A stretch of DNA of 8,456 nt, from the NCBI GenBank assembly GCA_016873525.1, contig VGXD01000080.1, forward strand, positions 1 through 8,456. Direction: 5' to 3'. Shown in pieces: positions 1 through 6,173 of this stretch (position 1 is the stretch's first letter; each line of letters begins with the position of its first letter). The notes below the pieces were generated by a model, which saw nothing but the letters and a program-made list of their open reading frames with translations, was not told the origin of the DNA and did no database searches. The position numbers and the translations under genes are program-made. Origin of the DNA: Nitrospira sp. Lineage in GTDB: Bacteria > Nitrospirota > Nitrospiria > Nitrospirales > Nitrospiraceae.

Positions 1-56
1 TCCACGGTTCGCAAATGTTGAATGATCTCTTCGGGGATGTACCGTTTCTTCGGCAT
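1..56 (-). CDS. IS3-family transposase OrfA, N-terminal fragment
   Basis: The first 18 codons from the ATG at 56-54 read MPKKRYIPEEIIQHLRTV and continue past the window edge. This is the typical opening of IS3-family OrfA proteins (basic start, then 'PEEII..LR'), whose N-terminal helix-turn-helix binds the element ends. OrfA is normally joined to the OrfB integrase by a -1 frameshift, which cannot be seen here. The start is secured by an AGGAGG ribosome binding site 7 nt upstream. The family call rests on a short motif; completeness and activity are unknown. Confidence 0.7.
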   Translation of the reverse strand, partial: MPKKRYIPEEIIQHLRTV

Positions 57-63
57 GATGCGA

Positions 64-69
64 CCTCCT
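64..69 (-). promoter_or_regulatory. Shine-Dalgarno site of the transposase
   Basis: The minus strand reads AGGAGG followed by a 7-nt spacer and ATG at 56-54. This is a consensus ribosome binding site at ideal spacing and fixes the transposase start. Confidence 0.8.
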
Positions 70-76
70 GGGTTGC

Positions 77-105
77 TGGTCCAGACTAACATTGAATCTG
101 GACCA
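77..105. repeat. Perfect 9-bp inverted repeat at the IS end
   Basis: TGGTCCAGA at 77-85 is the exact reverse complement of TCTGGACCA at 97-105, with an 11-nt spacer. One arm is probably the terminal inverted repeat of the insertion sequence. The second arm inside the element could be a subterminal transposase-binding site, or the pair could form a hairpin that stops outside transcripts from entering the transposase gene. Which of these applies is not decidable from one end. Confidence 0.6.
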
Positions 106-161
106 AATCAGCCCGGCTAGGTCAGGTGGATTGAGGGTGCGAGCTTGGTGACTTCGGTGCT

Positions 162-689
162 TTACTGGTGCAGGTGCTTGAGGGTCGCGGCACAGAGGAT
201 GATGAGGAATCCCATCCAGAGCGCCGCCCGTTGGAAGGGAACCGGTTCGCGCAGTTCCTCTTCCTTCTCCTCGGCTGTTTCTTCCCCGGTCTGCTCTGTT
301 TTGAAGATGATGGTGTAGAGGAACAGCGTCATCACGCCCAGGACGAGGAACAGCTTGATGAAGAACACGGTGAGGTACTTGGGGCTATTGGCCACGCCCA
401 TCCCTGTTTGCGAGATCATCAGCTGGTTGACATAGTGCAGGTTGATCCCGCCCGTGAACAGGATCAGGACGAGGACGACTCCAATGATGCGCTTGAAATT
501 CCCATAGAACGCATCGGCAATCGGCTTGACGAGGTCCTTGGGTATGGCCGTGCGGAGGCTTGGCGTCACGGTCATGACCAGGAAGGCCAGGCCGCCGATC
601 CAGATGACGGCCGAGAGGAGGTGGAGCCAGTGGTTGACGATCGGAATGAGTTGGTTCAGATCGGTCAGGATGGCTTGGAGGGCGCTCAC
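162..689 (-). CDS. Four-helix membrane protein, CopD/HemJ-like
   Basis: A 175-residue integral membrane protein with four hydrophobic segments at about 16-40, 67-87, 105-129 and 153-170, and an acidic, Glu-rich loop (about 132-148) between the last two. The first segment, NHWLHLLSAVIWIGGLAFL, has the His pair (H20, H23) and W-x-G-G pattern common to CopD-domain proteins, and a lysine (K112) sits in the third segment. This layout is shared by CopD copper-resistance proteins and by the small HemJ-type heme proteins, and sequence alone does not separate them here. The only usable start is GTG at 689-687: an in-frame TAA ends immediately before it, and no Shine-Dalgarno is visible. It follows the heme-type radical SAM gene by 104 nt on the same strand, which favours a heme-related role, but that is inference. 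No obvious terminator follows. Confidence 0.7.
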   Translation of the reverse strand: MSALQAILTDLNQLIPIVNHWLHLLSAVIWIGGLAFLVMTVTPSLRTAIPKDLVKPIADAFYGNFKRIIGVVLVLILFTGGINLHYVNQLMISQTGMGVANSPKYLTVFFIKLFLVLGVMTLFLYTIIFKTEQTGEETAEEKEEELREPVPFQRAALWMGFLIILCAATLKHLHQ

Positions 690-793
690 TTAGATGCCCG
701 TGATGCGTGAGAGGTGATGGGTGAGGGGCAGGTCGGAAAGGCTCGTGAGTCCATGTGCGTCCGCTCGTTGCGCGTCACGTATTTCCCATCACG
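690..793. repeat. Intergenic quasi-repeat between the SPASM gene and the membrane gene
   Basis: This spacer is built from related short words. GTGATGCGTGAG (700-711) is followed by GTGATGGGTGAG (714-725), 11 of 12 matching. GTGATGGG (714-721) is the exact reverse complement of CCCATCAC (785-792), and CGTGATG (699-705) of CATCACG (787-793). It may be a dispersed intergenic repeat or a long-range hairpin in the transcript between the two genes. No conventional GC hairpin with a T tract and no promoter was found. Confidence 0.4.
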
Positions 794-2188
794 CTAGAAT
801 TTAAACACCGGGGCTTCGTTCCCGAAGCGTTTTTTTCTGAGTTCTTCCATCAGCTCGATGGTGATGAGGGCGATGCCCTGCTCGTGGGCGTGTTTTTCCA
901 CACCCTTTTTGACCATCGCGCGGAGAAAGTAGGGAATGCGATTCAGTCTCGTCTGGGCGGCCTCGTCCCAGGCCACCGTGGTCTCTTCGGGGGTATTGAA
1001 GGCGACGCGCACCTTCTCCCCGCCCTTCGGGGTATAGAGACACCACTGATCTTCGTCCAGCCAGTCGCCGTGGTCCACGTAGGGACGGGCTCGGCAGCCG
1101 CCGCAGATTTCGCTGTATTCACAGTCTCCGCATTTGCCCTTGAGGTGGGGGTAGCGGAAGGAATCGAAGATGTCGGACTTCTCCCAAAGGTCCACGAAAC
1201 TCTTCTCGCGGATGTTGCCGGCCGAGAGCGGCATGTAGGGACAGGGCGTGAGTTCGCCGTTCGGCGTCACGCGGGCGTAGTTGGTGCCGGCCAAGCACCC
1301 GCCGCCCATGTAGCCCTGGGCCTTCGTAATGGGGGAGAGCGGGTCCTTCTCGTAGGCGAGGCGCTTGAAGTGGGGCGCGCAGCGGGCGCGGACCAGCATG
1401 TCTTTGTATCGGTCCTGGCAGGTCACCAGGTATCCAAGCACTTCCTCGTACTGGGCCGGGGTGATGTCGGTCAGTTCCTCTCCGCGGCCGGTACAGACCA
1501 TGAAGAACACGTTCAGCACCTTGGCGCCCAAGTTGTGGGCCCAGTCCACGACATCGGGCAGTTCCTGGTAATTCATGGGCTGCGCGCTGAAGTGGACCTG
1601 GAACTGGAGCCCATTACGCTTGCAGGCTTCGATGCCGGCCACGGCCCCTTCCCAGGCGCCGGCCAGCCCGCGAAACGTATTGTGCTTCTGCGCATCGAGG
1701 GAGTCGATGCTGATCCCGACGCCCATCACGCCGATCTCGACCAATTGCTTGGCCATCCGGTCGTTGATCAGCATGCCGTTGGTGCCGAACACGACCATGA
1801 AGCCGAGTCCGACCGCGTGTTTGGCGATGTCCAGGATATCCGGACGGGTCAAGGGCTCCCCGCCGGTGATGACGAGCAGGCAGCCTCGGTTGACTTCGGC
1901 AATCTGGTCGATCAGGCGGATGCATTCCTCCGTCGTCAGTTCGTCCGAGCCGCCGCCGGCCTTCGTCGTGGCGTCCAGGTAACAATGGTCGCACTTGAGG
2001 TTGCAGCGTTTGGTCAGGTTCAGGGCGATGAGATAGGGCTTGAAGTCGTCGACCGTGCGGCCGTCCGAGGGCGGCGTGAACGAGGCCGGGGAGGCGGATG
2101 CCGTGATGAACTTCTTAACCTGCTGTTCGAGGGAGTCGAGCTTGCCCGCCAGCTGCGAGAAGTTCAGGACCGGGATGGGCTTAGCCAT
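794..2188 (-). CDS. Radical SAM/SPASM enzyme, heme type (AhbC/AhbD/NirJ-like), with C-terminal PCP_red domain
   Basis: A 464-residue protein. The radical SAM core has the CNLKCDHC cluster motif (C62, C66, C69) and the GGEP motif at 109-112. A SPASM region follows, with C298, C316, C353, C356, C362, C365 and C383. Its GKCGDCEYSEICGGCRARPY block and the following GD..xED..C pattern are characteristic of the radical SAM enzymes of the alternative heme and heme d1 pathways (AhbC, AhbD, NirJ), which modify propionate or acetate side chains of siroheme-derived tetrapyrroles. Residues about 403-455 add a PCP_red domain (W-D-x-A-A ... R-I-P ... E-x-G), the small domain at the C-terminus of the BchB subunit of dark protochlorophyllide reductase; classical NirJ/Ahb enzymes lack it. 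The ATG overlaps the stop of the upstream USP fusion by 8 bp (ATGGCTAA) with no Shine-Dalgarno of its own, so it is probably translated by coupling. The exact reaction cannot be assigned. Confidence 0.85.
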   Translation of the reverse strand: MAKPIPVLNFSQLAGKLDSLEQQVKKFITASASPASFTPPSDGRTVDDFKPYLIALNLTKRCNLKCDHCYLDATTKAGGGSDELTTEECIRLIDQIAEVNRGCLLVITGGEPLTRPDILDIAKHAVGLGFMVVFGTNGMLINDRMAKQLVEIGVMGVGISIDSLDAQKHNTFRGLAGAWEGAVAGIEACKRNGLQFQVHFSAQPMNYQELPDVVDWAHNLGAKVLNVFFMVCTGRGEELTDITPAQYEEVLGYLVTCQDRYKDMLVRARCAPHFKRLAYEKDPLSPITKAQGYMGGGCLAGTNYARVTPNGELTPCPYMPLSAGNIREKSFVDLWEKSDIFDSFRYPHLKGKCGDCEYSEICGGCRARPYVDHGDWLDEDQWCLYTPKGGEKVRVAFNTPEETTVAWDEAAQTRLNRIPYFLRAMVKKGVEKHAHEQGIALITIELMEELRKKRFGNEAPVFKF

Positions 2189-4280
2189 TATGCGATGATC
2201 CGGATGGAGCCCCTGCGCCGGTCAGCCGTTCGATGATGTCTTTCAGGTTACCCGACTTCATCGCTTCTTCCATGGTGCCCCTGGCTTGATCGATGCCGGT
2301 GTTGGCCACCTCAAGGGTAATGGTCGTGGCCCCGACCTGCTCGGCATGTTTCTGGATCAGCGCGCGTGTGCAATCGCGCATGAAGCCGGCCGGAACGCGC
2401 TCGAGCCGTTGCTGGGCCTCGGCGGTCCAGGTGAAAGGGGAGGGCGAAGACATTGCGTCACCTCCGTTGCCGCCGTTTCCATGTCCGTTGCCGTGCTCAG
2501 CATTGGCTTCCGCAGAGCCCGGCAAGGTGCCGGTCCCCTTGTTGGCGAAGATCGGCGTATAGTCCTCGGCGGCCGCTTCCTGGATCGTGGGGGCGGCGTA
2601 TTCGAGGGTAATGGTCGTCATGCCCAGCTTGCGGGCGGTCTTTTCGATCTTGGCCTTGGCGCGGCGCCGTTGGAATCCGGCCGGCACGGCGCGGATCGCC
2701 TCCTTGGCGTCCTGGGTCCACTGCATCGGGACGCCATCGTAGGCCAGGTCGGTTTCAAGCGCGCCTTCCGTCTTGGCCGCGGCCTCGAAGATGCTCTTAT
2801 CCACGAGCTTGAAACGGGCGCCTTCGGCGCCGCAGACCGGGCATTTCACGGGGGTATCGCCCTTGCCGATGTAGCCGCAACCGTCGCAGACAAAGTAGTT
2901 CTGACTCATGCGGTCGAGGTAGGCCTGGGTGCCGGGGCTCACGGCAGGCTTTTCCTGGACGATCTCGGTCATCATGCCGCTGAGCGTGGAGCCCATCAGG
3001 TCCTTGGCCACGGAGTCGGCCGCCTGCATCTTGTTGCGGTCGATGCCGGCCACTTCCAGGTTGCCGCCGAGCGCCCGCATGGCGTCCATGGCGCCCTTGG
3101 GCAGGATGTGTCCGACCGCCGAATCCACGACGGTGTTGCTGATGATCGTATGGCCCTTTTCGATGGCGTAGCGGTGGATGGCCGTCTTGGCCACCCCGCG
3201 GGCGAAGATCGGAATCTTCTCCATACGCGCGAGGGCTTCCTCGGTCCAGGCAAGGGTATATTCGGCCTGGGTGTCGATGGGCGGCACGTACTTGCGGTTG
3301 GAGATCAGGACGTTGCAATCCACGCTGCGCAGCAAGTTCTCGGCGTTGCTGCCGATGTCCATGTCCTCGTCGCTGTGCACGCCGATGCGGCCGATGATCA
3401 GCAACCAGGGCGTTTCCTTGCGAACGTACTGGATGATCTTCTCGAAGGCCTTGCCGTCCAGCAGCGTGGTCTTAATGTCGGTGTTCTCCGCCTGGGCGAT
3501 CTCGCGTGAAATGTCCAGGTGGGACTGGTAGATCTTGGCCAGGCCGCTGTCGATGATTTCCTCGTGCAGCTTTTCCTGTTCTTTGAACCGAAAGACCTTG
3601 CCCGCTTCTTCGTTCAGGACTCCCGAGATGCTGTGGAAGGCCGCGTAATGGAAGTAGGGATCGAAGGCGGAGATAGCTTCGACCGGCTTGTTCAGGGCCT
3701 TGCCCAGGGCCAGGGCCGTCATGAGGCCGCCGAAGGAGTAGGCGCTGCCGTCCACCGCCACGACGATCTTGCCGTCGTTCAAGGGCTGGGTGTTCTTGAT
3801 GATCAGCATGTCGGAGGTTCGCACGCGGCGCACCACCCGTTCGGTGTTGCTGCCGATCACGCTGTCCTTGACCGCGCCGACGCCCAACGCGCCCATGATG
3901 ACCAGCTCGTAGGCGTTGGTGTTGATGTCTTCGGCCAGCACTTTCCAGTTGCGTCCTTCCAGGGAGCGGCGCTCCAGGGGCAGGTTCGCTTCGGTGCATT
4001 TTTTGTCGACGTAGTCGAGATAGGAGTCGGTGATGATCTGCAGCCCGCGGGTAATGAGGGAGTCGTGGATCTGGCGCTGCCGGTCCAATTCTTTTTCGTC
4101 GTGGTACTCTTCCGGCAGACCGGCTTCCATCTGCTTGAAGCGTTTATCGTGCATCTTGGCCGCATAAACGTGGCTGCCCACGATTTTCGAGCCGAAGGTC
4201 TTGGCCAGGCTGACCCCCAAGTCAACGGCTGTATTGGAATGGTCCGAATTATCGACGGGGATATAGATCGTCTTGTACAT
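2181..4280 (-). CDS. Tandem universal stress protein fused to PCP_red and rubredoxin-like domains
   Basis: A 699-residue cytosolic multidomain protein. Two UspA domains occupy about 1-165 and 168-330. Each keeps the nucleotide-binding pattern G-2x-G-9x-G-S (130-144, GALG...GS; 297-311, GRIG...GS), so both should bind ATP. A first PCP_red domain spans about 341-390. A rubredoxin-like knuckle at 461-493 has C465-x2-C468 and C480-x2-C483 and resembles the C-terminal iron site of rubrerythrins (YFVCDGCGYIGKGD). Second and third PCP_red domains lie at about 519-567 and 616-672, separated by a flexible Gly/Asn/His linker (593-607). Copies two and three share VPAGF and TTITLE, suggesting internal duplication. 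The start at 4280 is chosen because AAGGAGG lies 6 nt upstream and the UspA fold begins at once (MYKTIYIPVDNSDHS); an ORF extension to 4334 has no such support. The 3' end overlaps the SPASM gene. Function is unknown; a stress-responsive tetrapyrrole-binding or redox adaptor is a guess. Confidence 0.88.
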   Translation of the reverse strand: MYKTIYIPVDNSDHSNTAVDLGVSLAKTFGSKIVGSHVYAAKMHDKRFKQMEAGLPEEYHDEKELDRQRQIHDSLITRGLQIITDSYLDYVDKKCTEANLPLERRSLEGRNWKVLAEDINTNAYELVIMGALGVGAVKDSVIGSNTERVVRRVRTSDMLIIKNTQPLNDGKIVVAVDGSAYSFGGLMTALALGKALNKPVEAISAFDPYFHYAAFHSISGVLNEEAGKVFRFKEQEKLHEEIIDSGLAKIYQSHLDISREIAQAENTDIKTTLLDGKAFEKIIQYVRKETPWLLIIGRIGVHSDEDMDIGSNAENLLRSVDCNVLISNRKYVPPIDTQAEYTLAWTEEALARMEKIPIFARGVAKTAIHRYAIEKGHTIISNTVVDSAVGHILPKGAMDAMRALGGNLEVAGIDRNKMQAADSVAKDLMGSTLSGMMTEIVQEKPAVSPGTQAYLDRMSQNYFVCDGCGYIGKGDTPVKCPVCGAEGARFKLVDKSIFEAAAKTEGALETDLAYDGVPMQWTQDAKEAIRAVPAGFQRRRAKAKIEKTARKLGMTTITLEYAAPTIQEAAAEDYTPIFANKGTGTLPGSAEANAEHGNGHGNGGNGGDAMSSPSPFTWTAEAQQRLERVPAGFMRDCTRALIQKHAEQVGATTITLEVANTGIDQARGTMEEAMKSGNLKDIIERLTGAGAPSGSSHNG

Positions 4281-4286
4281 CAGACG

Positions 4287-4293
4287 CCTCCTT
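4287..4293 (-). promoter_or_regulatory. Strong Shine-Dalgarno site of the USP fusion
   Basis: The minus strand reads AAGGAGG, a 6-nt spacer, then ATG at 4280-4278. This is a near-perfect anti-16S match. It decides the start in favour of this ATG over the longer open frame and suggests high expression. Confidence 0.85.
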
Positions 4294-4334
4294 ACAGAAC
4301 TACTGGAAGCCCGGTCGATCTTGAAAATCGTCAA

Positions 4335-4352
4335 CGAATCTGAACGATTCTA
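4335..4352 (-). promoter_or_regulatory. Candidate promoter/operator upstream of the USP fusion
   Basis: Within the 159-nt gap before the USP fusion, the minus strand has TAGAAT (4352-4347), a five-of-six match to a -10 box. It overlaps a perfect palindrome GAATC-n5-GATTC (4350-4336). The word TCGTT also recurs at 10-bp spacing just downstream. No convincing -35 sits at 16-18 bp, so if this is a promoter it may depend on an activator. The rest of the gap holds no recognisable gene or terminator. Confidence 0.25.
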
Positions 4353-4439
4353 GATGATCCAGGACTAAAAAGACGTGGCATGATAGCATCGGGGCAAAGG
4401 GGAATGCAAGCGGCATCTGGCAGGCGGAGAAGGGCCCTG

Positions 4440-6089
4440 TCAGGATACGCCGACCTCGCGTGTAGTGCTCGAACGGACTGATGAATCAGGGGTTTTTCGA
4501 GACCGCAAGATTTCTTCCAGGGTCAGGAGCGTGTCCCGTCCGGAGTTGTGTTCGATCCCACGGATGAGGCTGCCGTCCGCGTAGCCTTGGGCCGGCTGCG
4601 TCGCGTCTTGGCCTCCGGTCCGTCGATCCTGAGAGAGAGAGCCGGACCAGGGGCGTGGGTCCTGGCTGCCGTGTTTTTTGTGCCAGGCCGCCAAGCAGGC
4701 CTTGGCGATGATCTTGTTGAGCGGCGCCGGGTTGTAGAGCAGTTTGCGGATGCTGGTCGGGGTCAGCATGAGCGGGTTGTATCCGGCGGAGATGTAGCCC
4801 TCTTCCAGCAGCCGGTGTTCCAGTTCGGTGTTCGGCTGAATGCCCAGGAAGAACATGAGGGGGAAGACCCGTTCTTCGCCCAGGATCGAGGCCACCATTT
4901 TATACGACTCCACACTCTGGAGCAGGGTCTCTTCCGTTTCCTTCGGCGAGTTGAGGGAATAGTTCAGGATGACCTTGCCCCGGAAGCCCGCCTCGGCCAG
5001 GTAGCGGCAGCCGTCGTAGAGCCGTTCCAGCTTGAAGCCCATGTGGAGGTTGTTCAGCACCTCCTGGGAGCCGGAGGTGATGGCGACTTCCAGATCGCCG
5101 ACGCCGGAGCGGACCATCAGCTTGGCCAGGTCCGGGGTGATCAGGGAGGTCCGGATGTAGCCCGACCATTGGATGTCCAATCCGTCTCGGATGATCCGCT
5201 CCAGAATCTCCGTGCATTGGGGATAAGCCTCCTTGCCGGTGATGAACTGGGCATCCGTGAACCAGAAGCGTCGCGCCCCCCACTGGTGGTAATGCTGGGC
5301 GATGTCGCGGACGACCATCTCGGGTGGACGGTACCGGACTCGCTTGCCCTCGATGTAAGGATACAGACAGAAGGCGCAGTCGTAAGGGCAGCCCCGCTTG
5401 CTCTGGACTCCGATCGATTCCCCGATGTAGTCGCGGTAGCGGGGGAAAATTGTCGTCAGATAGGGCAGGTCTACGGTCAGGGCATCCAGCAAGGCCGGGG
5501 CCCCTTGCGTTCCCTTCGAGATGCAGCCGCTTTCCTTCACGATGTACCGCTCGTCCGTCAAGGCTTGGCCTTCAACGACTTTGAGAATGGCGTCTTCGCC
5601 TTCGCCCAGGATGCCGATCGTGCCTTCGGGGAGCTTGTCGATCAATTGATCCGCAAAGGCGGTGAAGGCGCCGCCGCCGATCATGATCTGCGATCGGGGA
5701 AATTCCTTCCGGATCAGCCAGGGATAAGAGAGGTTCGCGCGGATGTCGTGGTAATAGCGGTAGAGCTGCTTGAGGCCTTGGAAAGACGCCGCCACTCGCT
5801 TGAGGGGGTTGCTGGCGAAATAAAAATTAAAGGCATGCTCCAGTGAGGCGTCCCCCTCGTGCGGCGAAAAAATCTGGATGTCCCGCCAGGAAAAACACAC
5901 GAGGTCCGGCGCAAAGGCCGAAGCGGTTTCACGCAAGATCTGAGGGCGCTCGGCTTGCGGGTAGATCGACAGGTCGAGGATCAACTGACGAACGTCGGGG
6001 CGACGGCGGTGGATGAAGTCCGCCAGGTACGTCACCCCGATCGGGTAGACTTTTTTGCAGGGCAGAAAGACGTAGAGAATGGAGTTCAT
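4440..6089 (-). CDS. Radical SAM enzyme with B12-binding-like N-terminal domain
   Basis: A 549-residue protein. The N-terminal part, about 1-185, has the pattern of the B12-binding fold found in class B radical SAM enzymes: an opening strand followed by YPIGVTYLADF, a mid strand DLVCFSW, then IMIGGGAFTAF and GILGEGEDAI. The classical DxHxxG cobalamin-ligand motif is not seen, as is usual in this class. The radical SAM core begins at CPYDCAFC (C234, C238, C241) and runs to about 460. Relatives include BchE-type cyclases, methylthiotransferases, lipid and phosphonate methylases, so the substrate cannot be named. The last 75 residues are hydrophilic and probably disordered. The start at 6089 is required to keep the first beta strand; it lacks a clear Shine-Dalgarno and abuts an A/T-rich repeat. 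It lies 84 nt after the ubiE-like stop and 159 nt before the USP fusion. Confidence 0.8.
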   Translation of the reverse strand: MNSILYVFLPCKKVYPIGVTYLADFIHRRRPDVRQLILDLSIYPQAERPQILRETASAFAPDLVCFSWRDIQIFSPHEGDASLEHAFNFYFASNPLKRVAASFQGLKQLYRYYHDIRANLSYPWLIRKEFPRSQIMIGGGAFTAFADQLIDKLPEGTIGILGEGEDAILKVVEGQALTDERYIVKESGCISKGTQGAPALLDALTVDLPYLTTIFPRYRDYIGESIGVQSKRGCPYDCAFCLYPYIEGKRVRYRPPEMVVRDIAQHYHQWGARRFWFTDAQFITGKEAYPQCTEILERIIRDGLDIQWSGYIRTSLITPDLAKLMVRSGVGDLEVAITSGSQEVLNNLHMGFKLERLYDGCRYLAEAGFRGKVILNYSLNSPKETEETLLQSVESYKMVASILGEERVFPLMFFLGIQPNTELEHRLLEEGYISAGYNPLMLTPTSIRKLLYNPAPLNKIIAKACLAAWHKKHGSQDPRPWSGSLSQDRRTGGQDATQPAQGYADGSLIRGIEHNSGRDTLLTLEEILRSRKTPDSSVRSSTTREVGVS

Positions 6090-6173
6090 GGTCTATAAAG
6101 TTACAAAGTCGAAAAGTTTATAAAGTCGAAAGTCCTTGGACTGGAAGACTTTCAGACTTGATGGACGTGGCAA
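6090..6173. repeat. A/T-rich short repeat and hairpin between ubiE-like gene and radical SAM gene
   Basis: The spacer contains two copies of AAAGTCGAAA(A)GT (6105-6117 and 6122-6133) preceded by related TATAAAGT words, so the minus strand repeats CGACTTTATAAACTTT-like units. Next to them GAAAGTC (6128-6134) pairs with GACTTTC (6147-6153) across a 12-nt loop, and AGTCC-TT-GGACT (6131-6142) is a perfect small palindrome. Its base composition differs sharply from the flanking genes. It may act as a weak terminator after the ubiE-like gene, a promoter for the radical SAM gene, or be a dispersed repeat. Confidence 0.45.

Larger units (their letters stand above)
1..105 (-). mobile_element. 5' end of an IS3-type insertion sequence (partial)
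   Basis: The left edge carries the start of a transposase reading leftward out of the window, a strong ribosome binding site, and just outside it a perfect inverted pair TGGTCCAGA (77-85) / TCTGGACCA (97-105). Read on the minus strand the element would begin near 105 with TGGTCC, which fits the TG-initiated ends of IS3-family elements. The other end, the target duplication and most of the transposase lie outside the window, so the boundary at 105 is inferred. The element sits about 55 nt beyond the stop codon of the CopD/HemJ-like membrane gene and does not interrupt it. Confidence 0.65.

Noticed and set aside
755..2236. Long plus-strand open frame (493 codons) opposite the SPASM gene
   Set aside because: It lies wholly over a gene with clear Cys motifs. 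Its translation is low-complexity, rich in G, A, V, H and D, as expected for the antisense of a GC-rich gene, with no recognisable domain.
2286..3509. Plus-strand open frame of 407 codons opposite the USP fusion
   Set aside because: Antisense shadow of UspA and PCP_red coding sequence; no domain, no ribosome binding site.
4281..4334. 18-codon N-terminal extension of the USP fusion
   Set aside because: The consensus AAGGAGG lies inside it at ideal distance from the internal ATG, and the UspA fold starts right at that ATG.
4548..5846. Plus-strand open frame of 432 codons opposite the B12-type radical SAM gene
   Set aside because: Antisense shadow with shadow-like composition; the minus strand encodes a well-supported enzyme.
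6128..6153. Intrinsic terminator after ubiE
   Set aside because: The 7-bp stem has a 12-nt loop, is not GC-rich and lacks a clean T tract, so it is listed only as a repeat.
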